Shown: positions 35,444 through 46,045 of the stretch, piece by piece | How the letters are laid out: every line of letters begins with the position of its first letter | Numbering within the stretch: position 1 is the stretch's first letter | NCBI RefSeq assembly: GCF_003313385.1 | Contig: NZ_QMHN01000002.1 | Location: 196,603 to 260,602, forward strand | DNA length: 64,000 nt | Direction: 5' to 3' | Source of the DNA: Pedobacter chitinilyticus | Lineage (GTDB): Bacteria > Bacteroidota > Bacteroidia > Sphingobacteriales > Sphingobacteriaceae | Made by a program: the position numbers and the translations under genes | Notes under the pieces: generated by a model | Database searches by the model: none | What the model saw: only the letters and a program-made list of their open reading frames with translations | Told to the model about the DNA's origin: nothing

Positions 35444-38400
35444 TTATAGGAAATCGACTTTGAAATCTTTGGCACTAAACGAAGTATTCTCGATGGCAGC
35501 ACCTAACTGTATTTTTACTTTTTTATTAAATTCGATTTTTTTACATGGTATCGGGCTACATACTTCAAACAATCCAGCATCCCAGCAAGGTGTTTGACAG
35601 CTACTGTTGCATATACCTGCACCTACATAGGCACTACCATTTAAATCGAACGTTAATTGTGCCTCTGCACTAAACGCAGGTGTCAAAGGAGATAAAGTAC
35701 CTATTAAATCTGCATAAGCATCTACCCCCAAACTTATCCCAGCGCAAGCCAAGCCAACACTGGCGCCTGCACTTAATTTCACAAAAGCCCCCACCCTGCC
35801 ACCAACGGTAAAACTTGTATTGTCGACGCCTTCGAAAAAATTAGCTTTAAAATAAGCTGTTGCAAAAAAGCCATGCTTAAATTCCATTTTTGCAATGGGT
35901 TCTAATGGCAAATCAAATTGTGGAATACCTGATATCGGCATTTCCGCTGACAGGATAAACAGCACACCTTTTACATCACCAAAAGTTTTATCGGCTTGTG
36001 GAGGCAGGCCCCTATCTGCAAAATGTTTATAGAATGAAGCTTTTTGAGTTGGAGTAATGGTTGAGTTACCCACCATAAAACCTATACCAATTTTCTTAAA
36101 AGGCGTATTTTCTACATCGGCTATGCCATTGCTAAACATGTACCAACTGCTGCTTCCTAACTTCATTTCTATATCTAAATCTAGGGTAGCAAAGCTTGTC
36201 TTCTGATTTACATGTCCAGAACCGATCAAAGCCTTTTCCTTAAAATCATATACGATACTCAAACCCTGAACCCCTCCCGCATCCATATTTTGCACCCCGA
36301 TATTTGATGAATTAGCCACCACATCACCTTTGATGGTAAAACTCATTGGCGATGGATTCACGCCTGAAGCCCCAGTAAGATTACCTGAAAATGTAAAGTA
36401 ATCCCATTCATTATTGGTGACCTTACTCGTGCCAGTAGCCTTATCCAAATAGCTTTCACTGGTATTGGCAATTTTTGCTTTATAGCTATCGTTGTGATTC
36501 ATGACGCTATTGTTGTAAGTTAAATAAACCCTTGGCGTTGCATTGTTAATTTGTGTTGGAATGAAAAGTTTGGTTTCGCTTTTGTTTTTAGTGAGCTCTA
36601 CATCTATTTGGTAGCTTGCCGATGGATCTTTATCAACTAAAACACCTTTTAAATACAATTCTCCACCACTGAACTTTTGGTCTTCGGGCTTATCAGAGAA
36701 TTTCACTAACATTCCTTTGGTGTCTAAACCTAAGTTTGTGAAAGTCTTTTCGTGTACATGCTTTAAGTTTTTATTGGCATCTGCCCGATAAGTTAAATCG
36801 TAAACAACGGCATCAAGCCCAGTAAATCCAGGAATATCCATATTTAAATCGCCCCTAATAGTGAGGTATTTCGATGTTCCCCAAATGGTACCTGGCTTAA
36901 ATTTGGCAATTTTATTTAAGGTAACTGGCGGTTGATTTTCGTCGAGAATTAACCTCGTATCGTTTTCATTGTCTGTATCGTAAAGATTGATGTTCTTAAT
37001 TTGAATGACATCGGTAGGCAATAAATCATCCAATCCTTTTAAACCAGCTAGGTAAGTTTCCTTATCGCTTGATGGCTTAGCCAAAACTGATACTGACCAA
37101 GCGGCCTTTTCTTTAGAATAGCCTTTATCATAACCAAAACTTACCAACGCCTGGCTACCGTTTATGCTAATTGGAAAGGCATCTAATAGTTTTAAGTTGG
37201 TTACACTAAATCTACCAAAACCTATTTTATTGCTAAAGATCTGCAAATCGTTAAAAGGAATGGTTAAGCCTTGAGCTGCTAAGTTTCCATTGGTATAAAA
37301 ACCTTTTGCACCATATTTCCACGTGGTCACACTTAACTCCCAATCTCGCAGTTTAATAACAAAAGCTTGTTCTTTAGATGAATTGAAGCTATTGGTGTTT
37401 AAAGTATAAGTTGCTGTGGCTAAACCAAACTTAGAGACTCCTTCTAAATTTGGAGCAATTACCCCCGTAAATTCAATACCCGCATTCGTTAGCGTTACTT
37501 TTCCGTCTGGAGTAATGGCAATATCGTCTGCACCATAAAATATAGGCTTTTCTTTTGCCAAAGTAGAAACCACATATTTATCCGCTAGTAAATCGGAATT
37601 AGCAGTAGAAAATGTGCTTAAATAAGGCGTAACTTTTGTTTCGGGAAGGGCAACTATTTGTGTATAACTCGCATCTTCCTTATTTAGATAAAGGTAATTT
37701 TTATCGCCAGTATAATCAGAGCGAGAATTGCTTACGCCTTTCGAAAAAGAAGTTAAATCTAAAGCTACCTTACCCATAATACTGCCTTTTTCTTGCTCCG
37801 CTTTTAAATAGAGCCCGTTTTTGCTCATTATTTTCACCTCATAATTATTAAATAATTTAGCATCAATACTATTTTGCGCAAAAGTCATTTCATTTACGGG
37901 AGCCACAACGGTGCCTCTACCACTAATTTTAAATACATCGACCAATACTTTGTAAAATTCCAATTTGCCCGTTGCAGGCGTTACTTTTAAATTGGTGTTT
38001 GTACCAGCGCTTGGATCCAATCTACCCGAAATAAGGTATTGCCCATTGTTTTGCTTAACAGCGGCAATGAGCTCCACAGGAAAGCCATGTATGGATTTGA
38101 TATCCAGATCGGATATTTTTAGGTTTAGCGTTGCTGATAATGTACTGGCGCCATAAGAATAGCAATTTTTACTATCGCCCAAAAAGCCTTCTTTAGTAAT
38201 GCCAACATAAATATATTTACTTAATGGCAATCTTCTAATGACCCTGGTATCGGTACTGGCAAGTGTAACCAAGGCAAGCGGCCCATTACCATAGGGGTTT
38301 ACAATTTCATATTCATCATCGTCCATCCCATCTATAAAATAATTATAGTTAGATGCTTTTCTCGTTGCCTTTTCGAAGGTTCCAAAAAGGCCACCATTCG

Positions 38401-41400
38401 ATACATATTTCATATACTCCTCAGTTGCTTTAATGGTTAAGGTTGCAGCTGGTTCTACTTCTACTGTGATACTTACCGGCGATGTTCCATCGGAATGTAC
38501 CTGAGTTTTCGCGATGGTATAGTTAACATCATCTGGAACAACCCTCAAATCAAACTGAGAACCTCCCGTTGGTATAAGTACTTCGGTATACGGATTACCA
38601 AATGATAATTGTCTTTGGGTAAAATTGCTTGTGTTTAGCACGTTTACCTTGCTTGGCAAATATTTATTGGTGCCTTTTATTTTGCAACTTACATTGATTA
38701 CATGCTGATTGTAATCAACTTTTAGCGTGACGTATTTGATTTCATTTACATTACTTGATGGTGTGATACTTTGATATACGGTAGTAGTTTTATAATTAAC
38801 CCTATCGTCAGGAATGATGGTAAAACGAACCGACCCCGTTGGTGATTGCACCGCAGCACCAATAACGTAAAGTGAATTATAATCGCCCCAACTAAAATCA
38901 TCTCCTACGATAATTCTGGCACTTATTTTTTTACCTGCATTATCTACCACATAAGCAGATAAATTAACTGGCAAGTCCATGAAAACTTTACCTAAATTAC
39001 CACGTTGGCCATTTAACAAAGGTTTACCTTCTTGCACTTTTACGTAAGTAATTAAAAACCCCTTTTTAGTTAAGCGCAATAATTTCCAGCCATTGGCTTT
39101 TTCATTTACATTTTCGAAAAGAAAACGACCATTTGTTTTGGTGATGTCGTCATCCACAGGAGTTTTACCTACTAAAAAATTTGCTATTTGCGTATGATTT
39201 GCGGTACCTGCCAAACCAGTCATATCAAACAGTTCTACATAAACACCAGACAATACACTTGTACTGGCATTAGTACTTGGATACACTGCACCATCAATGT
39301 AAGGCACTAATGGTGTTAGCGGAATGTGGGTAAAACCGACGTTAAAATCTGAGGTTAAAATGGTCTGATCATTTGTAAATGCGCCTTGCTTTGCGCCCTC
39401 CATCCTATCGGTTGAAGTTAGATCCCAAGCATCCTTAGTTACAAAATTATCTTGACTGGTACTTGTTGGTTCGGCAATGATAAAATATTTTTCACTCGCA
39501 TTTTTAGAAACCACTAATCTATTGAAAACAAATTCTCCCATTTTACCAGCATCAGTTGATGAGGTCGTTTTATCTATGATTTCATAATTTTCACCATTAT
39601 TTATAATGGTTTTCTTAAAATAATTACGATCTGGATCTCCAATATTAACAGGTCTTTCTAAGTAATTTGAAGCGTAGAATTGCTCATCTTTAATTTTACG
39701 ACAGAGGTATACATCTAAACCTCCTTTTCGCACAAGCTGTCCTCCCTCCATATACCCCACTTTAGAAATATATTTATACTGTCGTACCGTTGCTGTTAGC
39801 TCAGGCAGGATGATGTTCTCTTTTTGGTTATATTCAATGGAAGTAGGTTCCGAAAAATAATAATCACTAGACACCAATATCACCAAGTGCGCCCCAGCGC
39901 TATTAAAGTCATTATAATCTGCTAAACCTACATCAAAACTATACTCTCCGTTTTTTTTAACAGTTGTGGTATTGATTATCCTTTCATCTTTTAAAATAGT
40001 ACCTTCTTTAAAAAAATCCTTTGAAACCATATTTCCTTTAACCAAGGTTAGGGTTGTACCTTCAGGAAGCGGCAATTTGGCGTTGGTTTTACCATAGCTA
40101 TTTTTCCAATGATAAACATACCTGCCTGAGATCTTCATACTGATAAACTTAGGCCCAAAGGTTACTTGTTCGGTAAGGTTACGATAAGCAAAATCGGTAG
40201 CGGCAAAAGTGGTGGCTTTACCTTGTGCATTGCTCACATATCTCGGACTAAAATACAAGCCATCCTGTTCATCATTCGGTTCGAAATAAACGGTATAACC
40301 ATCATTAATTTTAGCACCTGCTACTGCCATTTTTGTAAATGCAACATTAAGTTCGCCAGTGTTTTTGGCATCAATGTTATTCACTCCAACCACAGTATAA
40401 CTCGCTAAATTGCTGCCCACTACAACGGTTTTACCCTTCGCAGTTGTGGCCGTTTTATAGGTAGGAATTTCCTTTTTTACGCCAACTAGGTTGCCTACCT
40501 CACCATTTAACAGGTTGTCGTCGTTGCGTAGCAGATACATTTTGCCTTTAAAATCTCTCTGGCTATTCGACTGTAGTTTCACATTGGCATTGTAACCATA
40601 TATTTCTACTGTTTGCTCATCAAGTGTAAGGCTGGTTTTATCTGAATTCGGAATGATGTACCAGTTAGGATCGGAGAAGCGATTATCATTAACCCTTACC
40701 ACTAAACCTTCTACCAAAGCATAAGGAGCAGTTCTGTTTGGAACGACAACATTAGGATCTAGTACTTTAAATTTAGATTGATCGATGGGGATGTTTAATT
40801 TAAAATTGCCCATTGCATCGGTAGTGCCGCTTGCAATAACAGTTGATGAAGATAATTTGGGAGCTCCGTAAGGATAAATCTGTAAATCGCTCACCAAAGC
40901 AACACTGTCTTGCATCTCCAATTTAGTTATTTCCGCTCCGTTCTCTATTTTCGTTATTTTTCTGTTTACCCTATATTTCGGCGCCAATAAGGTTACTTTT
41001 AAAATCTGGATACTTTTATTTGCCAATGGATAACCTCGCTCCTCTGAGCTTAATGCGATATCGGCGTTAGGGTTAACTTGTAGTTTATTTCTTTTTGCGC
41101 TGCCCGTAATGTAATCTTTATAGAAATTATATTTTAAACCTCCCGATAAGGCTATGGTATAATTAACAATTGCTTTTTCATATTTTATGGTAAACTGACG
41201 TTTTTCGGAAATGGTACCGCTAGCTACATCTTTCACATACCATTCGTAACTGTTTTCGTCTTTTAAATAGTCTTTTAGTTGTTGTGAGGTTTTATAGGTG
41301 ATATTTGTGGTATTAGTAGGTACTGCAATACCAACGTCTTTAGGATTAACAGGCGCAGCATTCATGCTTCTAAGCGCCCTTTTTTTCGCGGCGGCTTCCG

Positions 41401-42526
41401 ATACACTATCTGCCTTTTTTTCTTCAGGCGTTTTCACTCTTATTACATGTAGCTCGTATTTATTAGCACTATAGTTTTGCTTCATTGCAATACCGTTATA
41501 AAAGCCTACATTATCGTTTTGTGAGCTGTTATCTGTAAATATCCAATCGAACTTTAAGTCGTTAAAATCTTTATACCTTCTTTTTAATTCAGGAGTATTT
41601 AATGTAAAAGATGATGGTACAAAAGCCCTCTCGCCATACCTAAATTCGGCAGCCGTACTTACCCCATTATTTTTAAATACAATTTTACCAGCAGGATCAT
41701 AGGCTTTAATCCGCCATGCGTAGCGCTGCCCTACCGCTAGCAAAGCGGCTTCCGACGGTTGTAATATGGTGCTCGTACTAGTATAAACATCTCTATCAAC
41801 CAATAATAACGAAGTAGAATTTAAAATTTGGTTAGGGTCTTTTCTTTCCAAAGGAGGCATTGCTGCAAGCTGAAATCTGTAAGCGATACCTGCTTGCGGG
41901 TAATTACTCATCCAAACAAAGGGCTGACCTGTAAGTGCTGGTATAGTGGTATTGGCAAGCGGGTTAATTAAAACTGGCGCATCTGGATAAATAATGCTCA
42001 GCGATGAGCAGCCCATAGGTGCTGTGGCAGATAGCACCTGATTGCTGCCCATATCTATTGCTCTTATGCAAAAGCTATAATTGCCTTCGGGTAGCCGGGA
42101 GGTTTGTACTATTTTTACTTTATCTACACCATAAACATTTAAGCTATTTAAATCGAAAATATCTTTTAACGCCAAACCATTAAGTTGTTTGGTTTCGTTT
42201 GGCGCCAACACTATTGGTTGTAAAGGCACATAGTTAGATCTTGTTGAGATTTTAATACCGTTATCGCCCACCAATTCTCCAGCTAGTTTGATATTTTTTT
42301 GTGTGGCTGTTAAATTTTGGACAATCAATAATACTTTAGAAGCATTTGGACCTGCATAATCTGAATAGAATGGGGAATACGGGGGTGAAATAGTAACCGT
42401 AATATTTACAGATGGCGCAGTTGGTGTTTGTGCTAAAACATCCGACTTTCCTAATACAAAAATCATCAACAACAATAAAATTGCTGCTTTTTTAATATTG
42501 GCTATAAAATGATAAAAATTGGTCAT
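35444..42526 (-). CDS. Giant secreted protein (2360 aa) with TANFOR-like N-terminus
   Basis: Signal peptide at about 10-33 (AAILLLLMIFVLGKSDVLAQ). The mature N-terminus (VNITVTISPPYSPFYSDYAG, KVLLIVQNLTATQKNIKLAG, IKISTRSNYVPLQP) matches the start of the TANFOR domain described in flavobacterial and Tannerella proteins. The rest is a long series of beta-rich segments, some CnaB-like (GTTDAMGNFKLNIPIDQSKF). The last 300 residues have alternating-hydrophobic strands (GISLGVDAYADLIGTLSPLT) and a cysteine cluster (GICNSSCQTPCWDAG, CSPIPCK). No T9SS tail, catalytic motif or membrane anchor is seen. It lies between a barrel gene (18-base gap) and the FN3 gene (2-base gap). Function unknown; a structural surface protein is most likely. 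Confidence 0.85.
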   Translation of the reverse strand: MTNFYHFIANIKKAAILLLLMIFVLGKSDVLAQTPTAPSVNITVTISPPYSPFYSDYAGPNASKVLLIVQNLTATQKNIKLAGELVGDNGIKISTRSNYVPLQPIVLAPNETKQLNGLALKDIFDLNSLNVYGVDKVKIVQTSRLPEGNYSFCIRAIDMGSNQVLSATAPMGCSSLSIIYPDAPVLINPLANTTIPALTGQPFVWMSNYPQAGIAYRFQLAAMPPLERKDPNQILNSTSLLLVDRDVYTSTSTILQPSEAALLAVGQRYAWRIKAYDPAGKIVFKNNGVSTAAEFRYGERAFVPSSFTLNTPELKRRYKDFNDLKFDWIFTDNSSQNDNVGFYNGIAMKQNYSANKYELHVIRVKTPEEKKADSVSEAAAKKRALRSMNAAPVNPKDVGIAVPTNTTNITYKTSQQLKDYLKDENSYEWYVKDVASGTISEKRQFTIKYEKAIVNYTIALSGGLKYNFYKDYITGSAKRNKLQVNPNADIALSSEERGYPLANKSIQILKVTLLAPKYRVNRKITKIENGAEITKLEMQDSVALVSDLQIYPYGAPKLSSSTVIASGTTDAMGNFKLNIPIDQSKFKVLDPNVVVPNRTAPYALVEGLVVRVNDNRFSDPNWYIIPNSDKTSLTLDEQTVEIYGYNANVKLQSNSQRDFKGKMYLLRNDDNLLNGEVGNLVGVKKEIPTYKTATTAKGKTVVVGSNLASYTVVGVNNIDAKNTGELNVAFTKMAVAGAKINDGYTVYFEPNDEQDGLYFSPRYVSNAQGKATTFAATDFAYRNLTEQVTFGPKFISMKISGRYVYHWKNSYGKTNAKLPLPEGTTLTLVKGNMVSKDFFKEGTILKDERIINTTTVKKNGEYSFDVGLADYNDFNSAGAHLVILVSSDYYFSEPTSIEYNQKENIILPELTATVRQYKYISKVGYMEGGQLVRKGGLDVYLCRKIKDEQFYASNYLERPVNIGDPDRNYFKKTIINNGENYEIIDKTTSSTDAGKMGEFVFNRLVVSKNASEKYFIIAEPTSTSQDNFVTKDAWDLTSTDRMEGAKQGAFTNDQTILTSDFNVGFTHIPLTPLVPYIDGAVYPSTNASTSVLSGVYVELFDMTGLAGTANHTQIANFLVGKTPVDDDITKTNGRFLFENVNEKANGWKLLRLTKKGFLITYVKVQEGKPLLNGQRGNLGKVFMDLPVNLSAYVVDNAGKKISARIIVGDDFSWGDYNSLYVIGAAVQSPTGSVRFTIIPDDRVNYKTTTVYQSITPSSNVNEIKYVTLKVDYNQHVINVSCKIKGTNKYLPSKVNVLNTSNFTQRQLSFGNPYTEVLIPTGGSQFDLRVVPDDVNYTIAKTQVHSDGTSPVSITVEVEPAATLTIKATEEYMKYVSNGGLFGTFEKATRKASNYNYFIDGMDDDEYEIVNPYGNGPLALVTLASTDTRVIRRLPLSKYIYVGITKEGFLGDSKNCYSYGASTLSATLNLKISDLDIKSIHGFPVELIAAVKQNNGQYLISGRLDPSAGTNTNLKVTPATGKLEFYKVLVDVFKISGRGTVVAPVNEMTFAQNSIDAKLFNNYEVKIMSKNGLYLKAEQEKGSIMGKVALDLTSFSKGVSNSRSDYTGDKNYLYLNKEDASYTQIVALPETKVTPYLSTFSTANSDLLADKYVVSTLAKEKPIFYGADDIAITPDGKVTLTNAGIEFTGVIAPNLEGVSKFGLATATYTLNTNSFNSSKEQAFVIKLRDWELSVTTWKYGAKGFYTNGNLAAQGLTIPFNDLQIFSNKIGFGRFSVTNLKLLDAFPISINGSQALVSFGYDKGYSKEKAAWSVSVLAKPSSDKETYLAGLKGLDDLLPTDVIQIKNINLYDTDNENDTRLILDENQPPVTLNKIAKFKPGTIWGTSKYLTIRGDLNMDIPGFTGLDAVVYDLTYRADANKNLKHVHEKTFTNLGLDTKGMLVKFSDKPEDQKFSGGELYLKGVLVDKDPSASYQIDVELTKNKSETKLFIPTQINNATPRVYLTYNNSVMNHNDSYKAKIANTSESYLDKATGTSKVTNNEWDYFTFSGNLTGASGVNPSPMSFTIKGDVVANSSNIGVQNMDAGGVQGLSIVYDFKEKALIGSGHVNQKTSFATLDLDIEMKLGSSSWYMFSNGIADVENTPFKKIGIGFMVGNSTITPTQKASFYKHFADRGLPPQADKTFGDVKGVLFILSAEMPISGIPQFDLPLEPIAKMEFKHGFFATAYFKANFFEGVDNTSFTVGGRVGAFVKLSAGASVGLACAGISLGVDAYADLIGTLSPLTPAFSAEAQLTFDLNGSAYVGAGICNSSCQTPCWDAGLFEVCSPIPCKKIEFNKKVKIQLGAAIENTSFSAKDFKVDFL

Positions 42527-42544
42527 AATATTGATGATTTTGCA

Positions 42545-44227
42545 TTAAAAACTGTGCACTAAGCCAAGGTTTGATCTTAGTTCATTAAATGATGGCATTA
42601 CCATATCCTCAGCATTACTTTTTAAATAAATAAGTGCAAAATTGGCTGCATTACGTCTACTGAATTGGTAAGTACTGTTAAAGTTTGCGTTGAATATGTT
42701 CCCAACATTTTGCCCGTTATTTTTTTGCCACTGGTAACTGGCAGATGCGCCCAATCCAAGTTTCCCCTTGGCCAGTGCTTGGTTGATGCCTAGGGTTGGA
42801 CCGTAGAAAACAGAGCGCCCAGCACTCATCTCGGCCGTGGTGTAACTTACATTAGCACTGGCACCAAAATATTTCTTGGGCAAACCAAACTGATAAGAAA
42901 AGTTGAGCATCTTACTATCAGATTGACTATTTGGTCTAGTAAAACTATTCAAGTCCACCAGCGATTGTAAATTGCCTATCAATATAAAACCATGAGACAC
43001 TAGCTCATTATTGATGTTATATCTCAATGATGAACTTAAATTATGGTTGGTTCTTGCCACTCGAAACTGGTCGATGATTGGGTTTAGACCACGATCTTGT
43101 GTAATGCCAAAATTGGTATATCTCAAATCGATACCATAACTCGGTTTATTATAAGAGATGTTTAATGAGCCTATTTTTCGATTGGAACGAATTGCTTTAT
43201 CTTTTAAAACATTATCATTCTGCAAGCCAAAGCTACCTCCAATTTGCATTCGTCCTTTCATTAGCCTTACCATGGTTTCTATTGTATAATTTTGTACGTC
43301 GGTTTCGAAGTAATATGCTCCCATACTTTTATAATCGGGGTCTACCCTGCGATACTTTAATTTGATGTTATAGTTAGTAGCATTATAGCTTATACTAGTT
43401 TGTCCTGCGGTCAGTAGCTGCGTTGAGGAGTTAAGCGTCACTAAATCTTTAATAAAATCTACTTTGTCTAGTTTTAAGTTTTTAACGGTATCTGATAATA
43501 CGTTTCTGGTATAGATACTTCCCGCAACATCCATATCAAATACAAATCTTTTCAAGAAACTGAACTTAGATGAAATCCCTAGCACCATATTTTCTGATGG
43601 ATTTAAGATGCCCGAAGTAATGGGCTGGGTAAGAGAATTAGGGTCGTCTTTTGCATTCAGAAAGATTACATCAACGTGGTTACGCTCCGTTCCCAATCCA
43701 ATTTTAGCACTATAGCCTGTACGTTTGTAGGCAGGTTGCTGTGACAAAGCTAGTGGTTGATTAAGGTCTTCCTCTATTGCCTTATTAAATCTTCCATAAA
43801 TAAAACCCAGTCTCAACTTCCCAGGATTAAGTTCTATGCCTCCTCCCAAAAAATTATGTCCTGCCAAAGTAAAAGGCGAAAACTCTAAACTACGCCAACC
43901 TGCGTGTACGGTAATCCATTTATAGGTTGGGCTAATGCCGTATTGGTTAAAAGGCTGGGTATAGCTTCGTTGCTGATCACTAACTACTATCGAGAACGGA
44001 AAAGAAACCCCATATAACGACAATGTGGGTGCCCCATTAAAAATATAGTTAAAATCTCTTTGCCTAGCGGGGATCCCTTTTACATTATAAGTACCTAAAC
44101 CTATGCCCAAACTGCCACTTAAAGCAAAAGGCTTTTGCTTTGCGATTTGCGCAACATCTTGTGCTACAACCACAGCTTGAACTAAAATATTTAGAAAGAA
44201 GATGATGAACAGCCTTTTCATATGCAT
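42545..44227 (-). CDS. Predicted outer-membrane beta-barrel protein (surface cluster)
   Basis: 560 residues with a signal peptide (1-24). The mature protein is built of amphipathic strands with aromatic girdles throughout (LGIGLGTYNVKGIPARQRDF, TYKWITVHAGWRSLEFSPFT, KLRLGFIYGRFNKA, SFKLSASYQW-like segments), ending in RSNLGLVHSF, a barrel-type terminal aromatic. It has no plug domain. It is probably a 20-plus-stranded porin-like or anchor protein. A second ATG at codon 3 is an alternative. Its place beside three exported proteins suggests it exports or anchors them. That is inference. Confidence 0.78.
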   Translation of the reverse strand: MHMKRLFIIFFLNILVQAVVVAQDVAQIAKQKPFALSGSLGIGLGTYNVKGIPARQRDFNYIFNGAPTLSLYGVSFPFSIVVSDQQRSYTQPFNQYGISPTYKWITVHAGWRSLEFSPFTLAGHNFLGGGIELNPGKLRLGFIYGRFNKAIEEDLNQPLALSQQPAYKRTGYSAKIGLGTERNHVDVIFLNAKDDPNSLTQPITSGILNPSENMVLGISSKFSFLKRFVFDMDVAGSIYTRNVLSDTVKNLKLDKVDFIKDLVTLNSSTQLLTAGQTSISYNATNYNIKLKYRRVDPDYKSMGAYYFETDVQNYTIETMVRLMKGRMQIGGSFGLQNDNVLKDKAIRSNRKIGSLNISYNKPSYGIDLRYTNFGITQDRGLNPIIDQFRVARTNHNLSSSLRYNINNELVSHGFILIGNLQSLVDLNSFTRPNSQSDSKMLNFSYQFGLPKKYFGASANVSYTTAEMSAGRSVFYGPTLGINQALAKGKLGLGASASYQWQKNNGQNVGNIFNANFNSTYQFSRRNAANFALIYLKSNAEDMVMPSFNELRSNLGLVHSF

Positions 44228-44291
44228 TAATAATTAAGGTTTAATGGTTAAGCTGATGTGTACTGAAATATCACATCAGCCCTTTAGGCTA

Positions 44292-45986
44292 TTATTTCAA
44301 CTTTATAAAATCTTTATCGCTTAAATTGAGCTTTTGCATAGTTTGCAACATGGGTGTATTTGGATTGATGTTGCTTAAAGTTCCTGTTGAGCTTGGCGGC
44401 ACAACAACTATCCTTACTTTATCAATATTGATTAAAGAAGGCGACGTTGTATTGTATTTGGAAATAACTCTCACTTTTGCTGTGGTGGCATCAATCCGTA
44501 AGCTATAATTATAAAAATAGCTTACCCCAATGTTATAATCGGTAAAATTTAGCTGTTTCCAATTAACCACCCCTGCTCCGTTATTTATACGTAAATAGAC
44601 GAGTACTGTACCTGTTTGTGCAGCAGCAATATGGGCCGCAGGGATATTGTAGACTGAGGTAGAGTCGTTATAATTTCCATTCCTACGCATCATCAGATTT
44701 CTAACATCAGTGGTTTCGTAGGCCCAATCAAACGTAGCCGCATCAGCAGTTTCCAAGGCAATTACATTCGAGTTGCCGTCTGCTCCTTTTAAACTAACGC
44801 CAGGATATGGCCATGCACCGCCGTTTTTAGGTCCGTACATGGTATAAGTAGTCAAGTCGATGTAGTAATCGCCGTTATTGCCTTGTGTATTTTGTGGAGG
44901 GCCACCGCCATTTAAAATGGTATTTCCATTGGTACCGTTAGTTCCATTTGCACCATCGGCACCTTTTAAACTAGTACCTATGCCCCAACCTAAATTGGCA
45001 TTTTTTGGTCCGTACAGCATTACAGGTAACCTAGAAATGTAGAAATCTCCAGCTTTACCCAAGGTTGGGTCTGGTGCTGTCTCTCCACTATAAATTACAG
45101 TTCCATCTGTCCCTGCTGGGCCCATTGGTCCCTGCGCTCCATCAGCACCACGCAATAAAACTCCAGCTCCCCAACCTATATTGTCTTTTGGACCGTATAA
45201 TAAATAATTTGTTTTATCTAAATAATAATCGCCTAAAACACCAATAGATAAGTTAGGTGCACCTAAGCCCGCATGGGTTGTACTGCCATTGGTTCCATTT
45301 GTACCGTTAGTACCGTTTGAGCCCCTTAAAGCAGTAGGGCCTCCCCAACCCGCGGCGGTTTTAGGCCCGTATAAATTACCTGTATTTTTATCTAAATAAT
45401 AATCGCCATTTACGCCTAATGTAGTAGCAGGTGCGCCTGTACCACTGTGCATAATACTACCATCTTTACCAGCTGGCCCAGTTGGCCCTTGTGCGCCATC
45501 TGCCCCTCTCAATAAAATTGGCACGCCCCAACCCGCAGCCGTTTTTGGGCCATAGAGCAAAAAGTTGGTTTTATCAAGAAAATAATCGCCATTAATACCT
45601 GTTCCTATCGATGGCGTTCCGTTGCCACTTAAGGTTGTACTGCCATTAGTGCCATTGGTACCGTTAGTTCCGTTAGTACCATTAGTTCCGTTGGCTCCTG
45701 TTGCACCCATTAAGGTTAGGGGCGTCCCCCAACCTGCTGCCGTTTTTGGCCCGTACAAATTGCCATTGCTTTTATCCAGATAATAATCACCGTTTACGCC
45801 AAGTGTGGTAGCGGGCACACCCGTTCCGCTGTACATAATGCTGCCGTCCTTACCTGCAGCACCTACCGCTCCTGCGGGCCCTTTGGCACCTGCAGGTCCT
45901 TCGGGTCCAGTTAAACCAGCTTCCGAGCAAGCATTAAACAATAATGCTATACATATAACAGTTAGGAAAAAATTGCTTTTTCTCAT
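44292..45986 (-). CDS. Collagen-like lipoprotein with six repeated modules (surface cluster)
   Basis: 564 residues. A lipoprotein signal peptide ends at C20 (LLFNAC). Six modules of about 45 residues, each with the pattern SGxGxPxxxxGxxGDYYLDKxxxxLYGPK and Trp near the end, alternate with Gly-X-Y collagen stretches. These are GPEGPAGAKGPAGAVGAAG first, later GTN-rich runs and GAQGPTGPAGKDG. A 150-residue non-repetitive domain ends the protein (about 415-564). Gly-X-Y stretches imply a trimeric fibre anchored by lipid. The 9-bp DNA repeats coding for GTN units allow length change in frame. It is the first structural gene of the cluster. Confidence 0.88.
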   Translation of the reverse strand: MRKSNFFLTVICIALLFNACSEAGLTGPEGPAGAKGPAGAVGAAGKDGSIMYSGTGVPATTLGVNGDYYLDKSNGNLYGPKTAAGWGTPLTLMGATGANGTNGTNGTNGTNGTNGSTTLSGNGTPSIGTGINGDYFLDKTNFLLYGPKTAAGWGVPILLRGADGAQGPTGPAGKDGSIMHSGTGAPATTLGVNGDYYLDKNTGNLYGPKTAAGWGGPTALRGSNGTNGTNGTNGSTTHAGLGAPNLSIGVLGDYYLDKTNYLLYGPKDNIGWGAGVLLRGADGAQGPMGPAGTDGTVIYSGETAPDPTLGKAGDFYISRLPVMLYGPKNANLGWGIGTSLKGADGANGTNGTNGNTILNGGGPPQNTQGNNGDYYIDLTTYTMYGPKNGGAWPYPGVSLKGADGNSNVIALETADAATFDWAYETTDVRNLMMRRNGNYNDSTSVYNIPAAHIAAAQTGTVLVYLRINNGAGVVNWKQLNFTDYNIGVSYFYNYSLRIDATTAKVRVISKYNTTSPSLINIDKVRIVVVPPSSTGTLSNINPNTPMLQTMQKLNLSDKDFIKLK

Positions 45987-45988
45987 CG

Positions 45989-46021
45989 TTCTATAAATTT
46001 TAGATCTCTGAATTTATAGAA
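45989..46021 (-). promoter_or_regulatory. Hairpin in the 5' leader of the collagen-like gene
   Basis: TTCTATAAATT / AATTTATAGAA, a perfect 11-bp inverted repeat with an 11-base loop, ending 2 bases before the start codon. In mRNA it would cover the translation start region. Confidence 0.5.
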
Positions 46022-46045
46022 GTATGAGGTGCAAACTGGTAAGTT

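Noticed and set aside
44292..45986. Phage tail-fibre gene in a prophage
   Set aside because: The collagen-like repeats could suggest this, but the protein has a lipobox, and no capsid, terminase, integrase or other phage gene is nearby.
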